Positions 15,910 to 23,484 of a stretch of DNA of 64,000 nt are shown piece after piece; position 1 is the first letter of the stretch, and every line of letters starts with the position of its first letter. The notes below the pieces were generated by a model. That model was not told the origin of the DNA and ran no database searches. It saw only the letters and a list, made by a program, of their open reading frames with translations. Location of the stretch: the NCBI GenBank assembly GCA_963755605.1, contig CAVWKK010000007.1, positions 186,001 through 250,000 of the forward strand. The letters run 5' to 3'. Made by a program: the position numbers and the translations under genes. This DNA comes from 3-1-20CM-4-69-9 sp963755605. GTDB taxonomy: Bacteria; Actinomycetota; Thermoleophilia; Gaiellales; Gaiellaceae.

Positions 15910-16812
15910 CTAGCGACTCGGCTCGCTCCTGGCCTGCTCGAGGGCCCGGCTCAGATCGCCGGGCAGCGGCGACTCGACGTCAACACGCTCCTCGGTGATC
16001 GGATGAGGGAACGCGAGGCGGCCCGCGTGCAGGAACTGCCGCTCGAGCCCGAGCTCGTGGGCACGGCCGTACACCGAGTCCCCGGCGATGGGGAGGTCGA
16101 TCGCAGCGAGATGCACGCGGATCTGGTGCGTCCGCCCCGTCTCGAGCCGGACGGCGAGCAGCGCGTGGCGCGGGAGGAGCTCGCTGACCTCGAAGTGCGT
16201 CACCGCCACGCGCGGGTTGTCGGTGTCGAGCGACTGTCGCAGCGGGTCGCGGCGGTCGCGCCCGAGGGGCGCGTCGATCCGGCCGCTGCGGGACCGCGGG
16301 CGACCGACGACGAGCGCGGCGTAATGACGCTCGAGGGCGTGTTCCCGCACGAGCTTCTGCAGCCGCCCGTAGGCCTCTTCGGAGCGCGCGACGACCATCA
16401 ACCCGGACGTGTCGCGATCGAGACGATGGACGATGCCGGGACGATCGGCGTCGCCGCCCGCGACGTCGTGCTCGAGCAGGGCGTGGACGAGCGTGCCGCT
16501 CGCGTGCCCCGGCGCCGGATGCACAACCAGGCCTGCAGGCTTGTCGACAACGACCAGGTGCTCGTCCTCGTAGGCGATCCGTAAATCCATCTGCTCCGGC
16601 TCGAGCGTCGCCGCCGCCTGCTCCGGAGCCTCGAACTCGACCTCTTCGCCGCCGGTCAGCCGATGGCTCTTGCCGAGCGGTACGCCGTCGACGAGGATCG
16701 ACCCCGCTTCGAGCAGGCGTTCGGCAATCCCGCGCGAGCCCACTTCGGGCAGTGACGCGAGAAAGCGGTCGAGCCGCTCGCCCGCAGCCTCGTCAGGGAC
16801 GCGTTGCTTCAC
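15910..16812 (-). CDS. rluD: RluA-family 23S rRNA pseudouridine synthase (RluD-like)
   Basis: The 300-residue enzyme has an N-terminal S4 RNA-binding domain (GERLDRFLASLPEVGSRGIA) and the catalytic domain with IVHRLDRDTSGLMVVA (catalytic Asp in HRLDRDTSG), LVVDKPAGLVVHP-like VVVDKPAGLVVHPAPGH, and ETGRTHQIRVHLAAI. RluD-type enzymes modify helix 69 of 23S rRNA; the exact site is inference. It starts at GTG 16812, overlapping lspA by 20 bases, the usual lspA-rluD pairing. Confidence 0.94.
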   Translation of the reverse strand: MKQRVPDEAAGERLDRFLASLPEVGSRGIAERLLEAGSILVDGVPLGKSHRLTGGEEVEFEAPEQAAATLEPEQMDLRIAYEDEHLVVVDKPAGLVVHPAPGHASGTLVHALLEHDVAGGDADRPGIVHRLDRDTSGLMVVARSEEAYGRLQKLVREHALERHYAALVVGRPRSRSGRIDAPLGRDRRDPLRQSLDTDNPRVAVTHFEVSELLPRHALLAVRLETGRTHQIRVHLAAIDLPIAGDSVYGRAHELGLERQFLHAGRLAFPHPITEERVDVESPLPGDLSRALEQARSEPSR

Positions 16813-17380
16813 GCACGCGCTGCGGACGGGTCGCCTGCCGGTCCGAGGCCACGAGCGCAAGGAGCAAAGCCGCGACACCGACGACGATGAAGCTGTCGGC
16901 GAGATTGAAAGCCGGCCAGTATTTGAAGTCGAGGAAGTCTGTGACGTGCCCCAGCCTGACGCGGTCGACCAGATTCGACACGCTCCCCCCGATGACGAGT
17001 CCGAGCGCCACCGGCAGCACGGGGTGACGAGATCCGGAACGCGCGAAGAAATAGAGCATCCACGCGACGGCGAGCGCCGTCAGCAGGATCACGATCGACG
17101 TTGCCTGCGCGAAGAGGCCGAAGGCGATCCCCGAGTTCGTGACGTGATGGATCGAGAACGAGCCGACGACGTGCACCTGGTCGTTGAAGTCGAGCCGGCT
17201 CGTGACGATGGACTTCGTCAGCTGGTCGGCTCCGAGCGCCGCGAGTGCGACGGAGCCTAGGCTCAGCCACTGTGGCCAGCTCGCTCCGTATTGCCGCTCC
17301 GCAGACGAGATCGGCGTGAGTCCGTCAGTTGTCGACCCGACCCGGATGTCAGCCGGTCGCGACGTCAGCCGCTCGGTCAA
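16793..17380 (-). CDS. lspA: Lipoprotein signal peptidase (LspA)
   Basis: LspA cleaves prolipoproteins in the membrane. The 195-residue protein has four membrane helices and the two catalytic Asp motifs GGSVSNLVDRVRLGHVTDFL and FNLADSFIVVG. The start is TTG 17380, whose TTGA overlaps the stop of the DksA-like gene; no other in-frame start fits. The first 40 or so residues are a non-homologous, polar extension. Confidence 0.92.
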   Translation of the reverse strand: MTERLTSRPADIRVGSTTDGLTPISSAERQYGASWPQWLSLGSVALAALGADQLTKSIVTSRLDFNDQVHVVGSFSIHHVTNSGIAFGLFAQATSIVILLTALAVAWMLYFFARSGSRHPVLPVALGLVIGGSVSNLVDRVRLGHVTDFLDFKYWPAFNLADSFIVVGVAALLLALVASDRQATRPQRVREATRP

Positions 17381-17745
17381 CGACCCTCCAGGCCGCGCTG
17401 GCAGTCGATGCACAGCGTTGCCCAGGGAAGCGCCTCGAGCCGATCCACCGGAATCTCCTTGCCGCAATTCGTGCAGATCCCGTAGGTGCCTTCTTCGATT
17501 CGCTTGAGAGCCGCGTCGATTTCCGCGAGCACGTGGCCGGAGTTCTCCTCGAGCGTGTAGTCCAGCTCGCGGTCGTACGTCTCGGTGGCCGTGTCGGCGA
17601 GGTGGTTGTCGTAGGCCGTCTCCTCGCCCGATTCCTCGGAAAGCGAACCGGACGTTTCCTCGTGAAGATTTTCGAGTGCAGCTTCGACGCGCTTGCGCTG
17701 CTCGAGGAGCGCGTCGCGGAAGCGGTCGGTCTCGGGAGCTTTCAA
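17377..17745 (-). CDS. DksA/TraR-family C4 zinc-finger protein
   Basis: The 122-residue protein has an acidic coiled-coil half (about residues 5-85) and a C-terminal C4 finger, CTNCGKEIP...CIDCQ. DksA-like proteins enter the RNA polymerase secondary channel. This short actinobacterial type lies next to lspA in many genomes. The start is TTG, overlapping the DUF167 stop (TTGA). Confidence 0.92.
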   Translation of the reverse strand: MKAPETDRFRDALLEQRKRVEAALENLHEETSGSLSEESGEETAYDNHLADTATETYDRELDYTLEENSGHVLAEIDAALKRIEEGTYGICTNCGKEIPVDRLEALPWATLCIDCQRGLEGR

Positions 17746-18035
17746 CGGTCTTCCTTTCCGGCTGCCGACGAGAGCCGCTGGTCGATCTGGGAGGGGACGA
17801 GACCAGTCAGCCGGACGATCTTGTCCCGAGCAGCGTGACCCGAAACGAGCGTGACGGATTGTCGCGGCAGCGAGAGCGTCTCGGCGAGCAAACGAACCAC
17901 GGCGTCGTTCGCACGGCCTCCTTCCGCCGGCGCCGCAACGCGAACCTTCCAGGCGTCGCCGTGGCGGCCGACGACGTGCGCGGACTTCGCACCCGGCGAC
18001 ACGCGCAGTCGCAGGCGCGTAGAAACCGCTTCCAT
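17742..18035 (-). CDS. DUF167 (YggU) family protein
   Basis: The 97-residue protein shows LRLRVSPGAKSAHVVGRHGD, KVRVAAPAEGGRANDAVVRL and SGHAARDKIVRLTG, the whole DUF167 fold. Function is unproven. I use the ATG at 18035 rather than the TTG two codons upstream because TAGACT lies six bases before the ATG, the local leaderless spacing. It leads the DUF167-DksA-lspA-rluD transcript. Confidence 0.9.
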   Translation of the reverse strand: MEAVSTRLRLRVSPGAKSAHVVGRHGDAWKVRVAAPAEGGRANDAVVRLLAETLSLPRQSVTLVSGHAARDKIVRLTGLVPSQIDQRLSSAAGKEDR

Positions 18036-18041
18036 GCGCAA

Positions 18042-18047
18042 AGTCTA
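18042..18047 (-). promoter_or_regulatory. -10 element TAGACT for DUF167 operon
   Basis: TANNNT six bases before the ATG at 18035, with no Shine-Dalgarno sequence. Confidence 0.45.
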
Positions 18048-18052
18048 GCGCC

Positions 18053-18496
18053 CTAGGCGGCTTCGGCCTCGGTGTCAGCGGCGGGTGGTGCCTCGTCGAC
18101 GAGCGCGAGCGCGGAATGGAGCAGGGACTTCATCCGGCGGATCTCGGTGAGGAGCCGGTCGTGGTCTGCGCGGGCGTTACGCGTGATCGACCGTGCTTCG
18201 TTGCGGGCTTCCTCGACGATCAGATCGGCCTCCTTGCCTGCCTGTTCCTTCAGCGTGACCGCCGCCTTCTCCGCCGACACGAGGGTCGTGCGCAGCAGTC
18301 CCTCAAGCTCGCGGTAGCGAACGAGATCGGCTTCCAACTGCTCGACCTTGTCGGCGAGGTCGGCCCGGTCGCGCCAGACGTCCTCGAAGCTCGATGTGAT
18401 CTCTTCGAGCACCGCGTCGACGGCGTTGCGCTTGTAGCCGCCGATGATGCTCCTTGCGGGTTTGACATGTCGGATCTCGACGGGGGTGAAGGTCAT
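18053..18496 (-). CDS. DivIVA-domain cell-pole protein
   Basis: The 147-residue protein starts MTFTPVEIRHVKPARSIIGG, a variant of the DivIVA membrane-binding N-terminus, followed by coiled coil (FEDVWRDRADLADKVEQLEA, then KEADLIVEEARNEARSITRN). DivIVA marks poles or septa in Gram-positive bacteria. The ATG is preceded by AAAGGGGA. It lies downstream of yggT and sepF, as is usual. Confidence 0.9.
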   Translation of the reverse strand: MTFTPVEIRHVKPARSIIGGYKRNAVDAVLEEITSSFEDVWRDRADLADKVEQLEADLVRYRELEGLLRTTLVSAEKAAVTLKEQAGKEADLIVEEARNEARSITRNARADHDRLLTEIRRMKSLLHSALALVDEAPPAADTEAEAA

Positions 18497-18507
18497 GGTC
18501 TCCCCTT

Positions 18508-18807
18508 TCAGCGAAGCCGGTCGAGGATGGCCGAGATGATGTAGAGGAACGCGACTCCGACGACCGGCGACAGATCGAGCGGGCCGAACGTCGGGAGGAT
18601 CCGGCGCCAGAGCCGTAGATACGGGTCGCAGACGTCGTACAGAAAGCGTTGGATCCGGTTCAACCACACCGAGTACGGCAGACGCACCCAGGACGTGATG
18701 ATGTAGGCGAGGATCAGAATCGAATAGACGTAGATGAACACCTGCACGAAGCTGACGACGCTGTCCACCGCGTCGTAGAGCAAGCCGAGCATGGCAGCGA
18801 GGGCCAT
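18508..18807 (-). CDS. YggT family membrane protein
   Basis: The 99-residue protein has two membrane helices framing LPYSVWLNRIQRFLYDVCDP and YLRLWRRILPTFGPLDLSPV, the PY/L and DP signature of YggT. It is found beside sepF and divIVA in Gram-positives and is linked to division or osmotic shock, but the mechanism is unknown. The Shine-Dalgarno is GAGCGGG. Confidence 0.93.
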   Translation of the reverse strand: MALAAMLGLLYDAVDSVVSFVQVFIYVYSILILAYIITSWVRLPYSVWLNRIQRFLYDVCDPYLRLWRRILPTFGPLDLSPVVGVAFLYIISAILDRLR

Positions 18808-18850
18808 CCCGCTCAGTTCGGCGTGACTCGCCGGGTTCCTACGAGCGGCA

Positions 18851-19378
18851 CTAGGCCTGGTTGAAGAACCCGCCGCGTTCGAGCAGGCGGGCGCGTTCCT
18901 CTGCGGACACCTCGACGTTTCGCGGCGTGAGCAGGAACACCTTGTCGGCGACCCGCTGCATGCCGCCGTCGAGCGCGTAGGTCAGCCCGCTCGCGAAGTC
19001 GATGAGCCGTTTGGAGAGCTCCTGGTCGGAGCTCTGGAGATTGAGGATGACGGGAATCGACTCCTTGAACTTGTCCGCGATCTGCTGGGCGTCGTTGAAG
19101 CTCCTCGGGATGACGAGGTGGACTCGCACCGACGCCGGCGTCGGGACGGCGGCGACGCGCGGGCGCAGCACCGCGGTCCGTTCGCTCGCAGGCTCCGGGT
19201 CGGTCCAGTCGTCGAACTCGCGCTCGCGGCGCCTCGGCGCCAGCCGCCGGACGTTCGGCCGCTCGGCATAGCTCCGCTGGATGTCCTCGTCCGTGACGTA
19301 GGCGTCGTCGTCCCAGTCCTCCTCCTCGGCGATGCCGAAGTAGACGAGGGTCTTGTTCCACACGTCTGCGAAGCCCAT
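18851..19378 (-). CDS. sepF: Cell division protein SepF
   Basis: SepF bundles FtsZ and ties it to the membrane. The 175-residue protein has an N-terminal amphipathic helix (GFADVWNKTLVYFGI), an acidic and disordered linker, and the SepF core with LVIPRSFNDAQQIADKFKES and LNLQSSDQELSKRLIDFASG. The ATG is 10 bases after TAACAT, itself overlapping the yggS stop, so it may have its own promoter. Confidence 0.95.
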   Translation of the reverse strand: MGFADVWNKTLVYFGIAEEEDWDDDAYVTDEDIQRSYAERPNVRRLAPRRREREFDDWTDPEPASERTAVLRPRVAAVPTPASVRVHLVIPRSFNDAQQIADKFKESIPVILNLQSSDQELSKRLIDFASGLTYALDGGMQRVADKVFLLTPRNVEVSAEERARLLERGGFFNQA

Positions 19379-19388
19379 CTCGCGCGAA

Positions 19389-19394
19389 ATGTTA
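19389..19394 (-). promoter_or_regulatory. Possible -10 element TAACAT for sepF
   Basis: TANNNT 10 bases before the sepF ATG. It overlaps the yggS stop codon. Confidence 0.3.
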
Positions 19395-19973
19395 CTCGGC
19401 GTACAGGATTGAGCCCACCCGGACGAGGGTCGCGCCCTCCTGCGCCGCGACTCTGTAGTCCTGGCTCGTGCCCATGGAAAGCTCGGGCAGGCCGTGCTCG
19501 GCGGCGAGCTCGCGCAGGCGCCGGAAATAGGGCCGGGACGCCTCGGGATCGTCCGTCGCGGGAGGCATCGTCATCAACCCGCGCACCGCCGCGTACTGCT
19601 CCAGGAAGCGAGGCAGCTCCTCGGGCGGGACACCGGCTTTCGATGACTCGCCGGCGAGGTTGATCTCGATGAGTGCGGGCACGCTCAGTCTCCGGGCGGC
19701 GGACTCGGAGTCGAGCGAGTGCACGAGCTCGCAGATCCCGTTCACGACCTTGGCCTTGTTCGACTGCAGGTGGCCGATGAAGTGCCAGCGAAACGCGTCG
19801 CCGTACTCCGTGTGCTTGCGTTCGAGATCCTGCGCCTTGTTCTCGCCGACGACCTCGATGCCGGCCTCGACGAGCACGGCCATGTCCTGCACGCTGACGT
19901 ACTTTGTCGCGGCCACGATTGTCACAGTCGGCCCGACTTCAGCGCGGATCCGTTCGTAGTTCGCGCGAACCGT
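19392..19973 (-). CDS. YggS-family PLP-binding protein, possible non-canonical start
   Basis: This PLP homeostasis protein (family of PLPBP) carries the PLP lysine in IVAATKYVSV, then GENKAQDL, WHFIGHLQSNK, LIEINLAGESSKAGV and LSMGTSQDYRVAAQEGATLV. From the first canonical codon (GTG 19925) the protein would lack helix 1. The frame upstream encodes ETVRANYERIRAEVGPTVTI, clearly that helix, yet between the preceding in-frame stop and GTG there is no ATG, GTG or TTG. An ACG at 19973, one base after the pgeF stop, is the best placed codon. Family call firm, start uncertain. Confidence 0.85.
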   Translation of the reverse strand, partial: TVRANYERIRAEVGPTVTIVAATKYVSVQDMAVLVEAGIEVVGENKAQDLERKHTEYGDAFRWHFIGHLQSNKAKVVNGICELVHSLDSESAARRLSVPALIEINLAGESSKAGVPPEELPRFLEQYAAVRGLMTMPPATDDPEASRPYFRRLRELAAEHGLPELSMGTSQDYRVAAQEGATLVRVGSILYAE

Positions 19974-19974
19974 C

Positions 19975-20682
19975 TCAGGCGACGTAGCCGATCACTCCCT
20001 GCCGGCCGGTGACGGGGCCGTCGCGCCGGTGCGAGAAGAACCGATCGGGAGCACACGCAGTGCACACGTCGAGCCGCTCGATCGCGTCGACGCCGGCGCC
20101 GCGGAGAACCTTCTCCGCAGCGGTCCAGAGATCGAGGTTCCGTCCGCGCAGGACGTCGGGACCGAAGCGGGCCCGGTAAGCGCCGGCGATGTCGTCGCCG
20201 ACCTCGTAGCAGCACGGCCCGATTCCCGGGCCGACGATCGCCGCGACTGGTCCGCCCAGCACAGCGACCCCTGCCTCGACGATGCCGGCGAGCAGGCCGA
20301 GCCGGCCGGCGTGCAGGAGCGCGAGGCCGGCTGAGCGGTTCCGGCGGGCGAGCGCGATCGGCAGACAGTCGGCGCTGAAGGCGAGCATCGGCACCCCGGC
20401 CTCGTCGGCCCAGAGCCCGTCCCCTTCCGCACTTCGTGCACCCGCCTCGGCACGGTTGACCACCGCGCCGTGCACCTGGCGCTGCAAGGCCAGCTGCTCC
20501 GGATCCACACCGACGGTCTCGCAAAGCCGCTGCCTGTTCTCGTCGACGTTCTTCGGATCGTCGCGCGTACTCCGTCCGAGGTTGAGCGAGTCGTAGGGAG
20601 CGTCGCTGACGCCGCCCTGTCGCGTCGAGAACGCAACATGGTACGGCCCGGGCGCATCCCAGCGAATGAGTGGGACGCTCAT
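19975..20682 (-). CDS. pgeF: Laccase-domain purine nucleoside phosphorylase PgeF (YfiH)
   Basis: The 235-residue protein belongs to the YfiH family, which removes mispaired D-/L-Ser or acts on purine nucleosides depending on the homologue. The copper/zinc site residues are present: QVHG, SADCLPIA and HAGRLGLLAG. STRQGGVS and GPGIGPCCYEVGDD are also typical. It lies before yggS and after cca. The ATG overlaps the cca stop by four bases. Confidence 0.92.
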   Translation of the reverse strand: MSVPLIRWDAPGPYHVAFSTRQGGVSDAPYDSLNLGRSTRDDPKNVDENRQRLCETVGVDPEQLALQRQVHGAVVNRAEAGARSAEGDGLWADEAGVPMLAFSADCLPIALARRNRSAGLALLHAGRLGLLAGIVEAGVAVLGGPVAAIVGPGIGPCCYEVGDDIAGAYRARFGPDVLRGRNLDLWTAAEKVLRGAGVDAIERLDVCTACAPDRFFSHRRDGPVTGRQGVIGYVA

Positions 20683-22031
20683 CGGAGCTCGGCCTTTGCG
20701 CGAGCGAGCAGTTCGTCACGTGTGTTGAGCTCGGGCTCGTCGACGACGGCGTCGAGCAGCGACTCGAGCGTGCGGCCCAGCACCGGTCCTTCCTCGAAGC
20801 CGAGCGCGATCAGATCGGCGCCGTCGACGGCAAGGTCGGTGAGGCGGTGCGGGCGTACGCGTTCCTGTTCGAGCAACGCGCGCAACCGGCCGGCAGCCTC
20901 GAGCTCGGCCTCCGAGACCTGCTTGCCCCGCAGATCCGCTTCCTTGTGCGCGACGAGCTCGAATGCGAGCTCGTCGCCGTGCTCGCGCAGGAACCGCCGG
21001 GCGAAGAGTTCGTCGACGCCGTCGAGCGAAAAGGCGTGCGCTCGGACGAGCCGGGTCACGTGCGTCTGCAGTCGCGTGGGGTAGCGCAGACGTCTCAGCG
21101 CTTTGGCCGTCAGGTCCGCGCCCCGGGTCGCGTGGCTGCCGTTCGCTCCCGGCTTGCCGAGGTCGTGGAAGAGCGCGCCGAGCCGAACGGGAAGATTGTC
21201 GCCGGCATCGGCAGCGGCCTGCACGACCGCGAAGATGTGCTCGTCGAGAGGAAGGTGCTGGCGCTTGCTGTCCTGTTCGAATCCGATTGCAGGCTCGAAC
21301 TCGGGCAGGATCGCTGTGAGCACCCCCGTGTCGCGCGCGAGCCGCAACGCCTTGGCGGGCTCGGGGCCGAGCAGCAGCTTCGAGAGCTCGCCGAGACCGT
21401 CGGCCTGCAAGCCTCCGCCGATTCGCTCCGCAGAGACGGCGCGCACACTCGAAGCTTCGTCACGCATCTGCTGCAACGTCTCTTCCGTCGGTTCGAGGCC
21501 GAGCTGCGAGACGAGCCGAAGCCCGCGCACGAGGCGCAGGGGATCCTCGGCGAAACTGCGAGGTCGAACCGTCCGCAGCACGCGGTTCGCGAGATCGGCC
21601 GCTCCGCCGAACGGGTCGACGAGCTCACCGGTCTCCAGTCGTTTCGCCATCGCGTTGACGGTGAAGTCGCGCCGCTCCATGTCGTCTTCGATCGAGAGCC
21701 CGGGGTCCGCCACGATTTCGAAGTCGTGCCGGCCCGGCCCGGTGCTCCGTTCGGCGCGCGGCGGCGCAAACTCGATGCCGGCAGGCGCGAGCGACCGCAC
21801 CCTCGGGTCGGTGGGATACAGGCGCGCACCGACGCGTCGGCCTCCGACCTCGAGATCCTCGACCCCGCCGTGTGGCTCGAGCGCGCTGCGTAACCCGTCG
21901 TAGTCGACTCCCGGCACGACGAAATCGGCGTCTTTCGACTCCACGCCCAGCTGCTCGTCGCGAACCGCCCCACCCACGAGGTACGCATCGAGGCGGAGGC
22001 CCCGCACGAAATCCTCGATCGCTTTGTGCAC
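20679..22031 (-). CDS. CCA-adding / tRNA nucleotidyltransferase with HD domain
   Basis: The 450-residue protein has the class II nucleotidyltransferase head (YLVGGAVRDEQLG, carboxylates in KDADFVV, and RRDFTVNAMA), the RSFAEDPLRLVRGLRL neck and a C-terminal HD domain (LGALFHDLGKP). It adds or repairs the tRNA 3' CCA, needed here because the tRNA-Pro gene lacks CCA. Whether it is a full CCA enzyme or a poly(A)/partial enzyme cannot be decided by eye. GTG start. Confidence 0.92.
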   Translation of the reverse strand: MHKAIEDFVRGLRLDAYLVGGAVRDEQLGVESKDADFVVPGVDYDGLRSALEPHGGVEDLEVGGRRVGARLYPTDPRVRSLAPAGIEFAPPRAERSTGPGRHDFEIVADPGLSIEDDMERRDFTVNAMAKRLETGELVDPFGGAADLANRVLRTVRPRSFAEDPLRLVRGLRLVSQLGLEPTEETLQQMRDEASSVRAVSAERIGGGLQADGLGELSKLLLGPEPAKALRLARDTGVLTAILPEFEPAIGFEQDSKRQHLPLDEHIFAVVQAAADAGDNLPVRLGALFHDLGKPGANGSHATRGADLTAKALRRLRYPTRLQTHVTRLVRAHAFSLDGVDELFARRFLREHGDELAFELVAHKEADLRGKQVSEAELEAAGRLRALLEQERVRPHRLTDLAVDGADLIALGFEEGPVLGRTLESLLDAVVDEPELNTRDELLARAKAELR

Positions 22032-22037
22032 GGGTTC

Positions 22038-22421
22038 CTACGCGAGCGCGATTGCTTCGATCTCGACGAGCGCGCCGGAGGGAAGCTTGGCGACCTCGAC
22101 GGTCGAGCGTGCGGGCGGCTGGTCGCCCACCTTTTGCGCGTACACCTCGTTCATGCCCTGGAAGTCGTCGAGGTGCTGAAGGAAGACGGTCGTCTTCACG
22201 AGGCGGTCGAAGCCGCTGCCCGCCGCCTCCAGGATCGCCCCCAGATTCGCGAGCGCCTGTTCGGTCTGCTCCTGGATCGTCCCGCCGCTGAGGTCCTTGT
22301 CGCCCGGCTTCAAAGCGACCTGTCCCGCAACGAACACGAAGCCGTTCGCCTTGATCGCTTGCGAATAGGGAGCGCCCTGAAACGGCGCGGGTGCAGCTTC
22401 CGTACGTACGACCTCTTTCAT
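22038..22421 (-). CDS. ridA: RidA family protein (enamine/imine deaminase)
   Basis: The 127-residue protein carries APYSQAIKANGFVFVAGQVA, the GTIQEQTEQALANLGAIL helix and PPARSTVEVAKLPSGALVEI with the substrate-binding Arg. RidA hydrolyses reactive 2-aminoacrylate. The ATG is preceded by GGAGGGAAGG and overlaps the stop of the hisB-like gene (ATGA), so the two are co-translated. Confidence 0.94.
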   Translation of the reverse strand: MKEVVRTEAAPAPFQGAPYSQAIKANGFVFVAGQVALKPGDKDLSGGTIQEQTEQALANLGAILEAAGSGFDRLVKTTVFLQHLDDFQGMNEVYAQKVGDQPPARSTVEVAKLPSGALVEIEAIALA

Positions 22422-22948
22422 TCGCCTTCCCTCCTTCGCGGCCGGCAAGCCTGCGCAAGCGCGACACCGAGCGCCTTGAAGATCGCTTCGAGAACGTGCT
22501 GAGTGTCCCGGCCCTCGACCAGTCTCACGTGCAGCGTGAGTCCCGCAGCCTGGGCGAGCTCTTCCAGAAACCGCGCCGCGAGATCTCCGGCGAGCCCGGC
22601 GATTCGCGCCTGCGAGAGATCCACGTTCGAGACGAGCAACGGCCGCCCCGACGCTTCGAGCGCAACATGGGCGAGCGCCTCATCCGCGGGCACGACAGCA
22701 GAGCCGTGGCCTCGCACACCCTCCGCACGAAGCGGTTCGGCGAGCGCCTCTCCGAGCGAGCGGGCGGCAATCACGATCTCAGCCTCGGACGGGCCAGGCT
22801 CGACCTCGAGGGCGAGGTCGAACGACGCGTGCACGGCCAGCGTCGTCAGCAGGTGATCGAGAACCGGCAAGCCGGTGGCGATGTTCGTGTCGCCGCGGCC
22901 GGCGACGTTTACGCGCGCGCTCGCGCGGCCCTGTCCGGTCGCAGCCAT
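22418..22948 (-). CDS. Degenerate imidazoleglycerol-phosphate dehydratase (HisB) paralogue
   Basis: The 176-residue protein aligns over its length with HisB: TGLPVLDHLLTTLAVHASFD, PADEALAHVALEASGRPLLV, and LHVRLVEGRDTQHVLEAIFK. But the manganese-binding HHTIED block is replaced by IVIAARSLG, and the later HH pair is QH. HisB needs both His-rich sites, so dehydratase activity is unlikely. The ATG at 22948 (eight bases after TACCCT) fits the family N-terminus; the frame to 23011 adds nothing homologous. No other his genes are near, but ridA is coupled to it. Confidence 0.85.
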   Translation of the reverse strand: MAATGQGRASARVNVAGRGDTNIATGLPVLDHLLTTLAVHASFDLALEVEPGPSEAEIVIAARSLGEALAEPLRAEGVRGHGSAVVPADEALAHVALEASGRPLLVSNVDLSQARIAGLAGDLAARFLEELAQAAGLTLHVRLVEGRDTQHVLEAIFKALGVALAQACRPRRREGE

Positions 22949-22956
22949 GGGGACGG

Positions 22957-22962
22957 AGGGTA
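22957..22962 (-). promoter_or_regulatory. -10 element TACCCT for hisB-like operon
   Basis: TANNNT eight bases before the ATG at 22948; no Shine-Dalgarno sequence. Confidence 0.45.
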
Positions 22963-23070
22963 CAGGGCGCCGGTCGATCGTACGAGTCGCGAAGGTGCTT
23001 TTCCAAGCCATACCTCGTTCAGACCTGGCGGCCCCTGGAAATCTCGCCTAAGAAGAGGACAATCGGCGGC

Positions 23071-23474
23071 ATGCGAGTGATTGCGACGTCCATCACAGCC
23101 CTCTTCTCTTGTGCGCCGGGGGTGTTGCCGGCGTCCCGGGCCACAACCGTTCGGAACCGCTCTTGCGGCGAGCAGCCGCCGACCCGGCGCTGTCGGCCGA
23201 GTCTCCGATCGGCGCACCGTACGAGGCGCAGGGCAGGGCGAGCGTCAGTCTCACCGGCGTCAGGTCTCGTTCACGGCTGCGCCTCACCTGGTTCGGCGAG
23301 GGCGCGGCGCGCTTCCAACTCTCGGTCTCGGTCGACGGGCGACGGCCGCAGGTGCTGCTCGACTCCACGAGCCGAACGAAAACCACAACGCCGCTACGGC
23401 GCGGCCACCGCTACAGGTTCACGCTGAGGGCGCTCGACATCGACGCAGCGTCCTCGTTCTCGATCCGCGGCTAA
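23071..23474 (+). pseudogene. Small secreted beta-sandwich-like protein, apparent frameshift near N-terminus
   Basis: From 23109 (a TTG) to the TAA at 23474 the frame has strong high-GC third positions and a beta-rich, Fn3-like sequence (ASVSLTGVRSRSRLRLTWFG, RRGHRYRFTLRALDIDAASS). It lacks a plausible start. Just upstream, in another frame, ATG 23071 opens MRVIATSITAL. Joined by one base shift near 23100-23112 they give an ordinary signal peptide (MRVIATSITALLLCAGGVAG). Either assembly error or a young pseudogene. Function unknown. Confidence 0.55.
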
Positions 23475-23484
23475 CGGGAAACGC

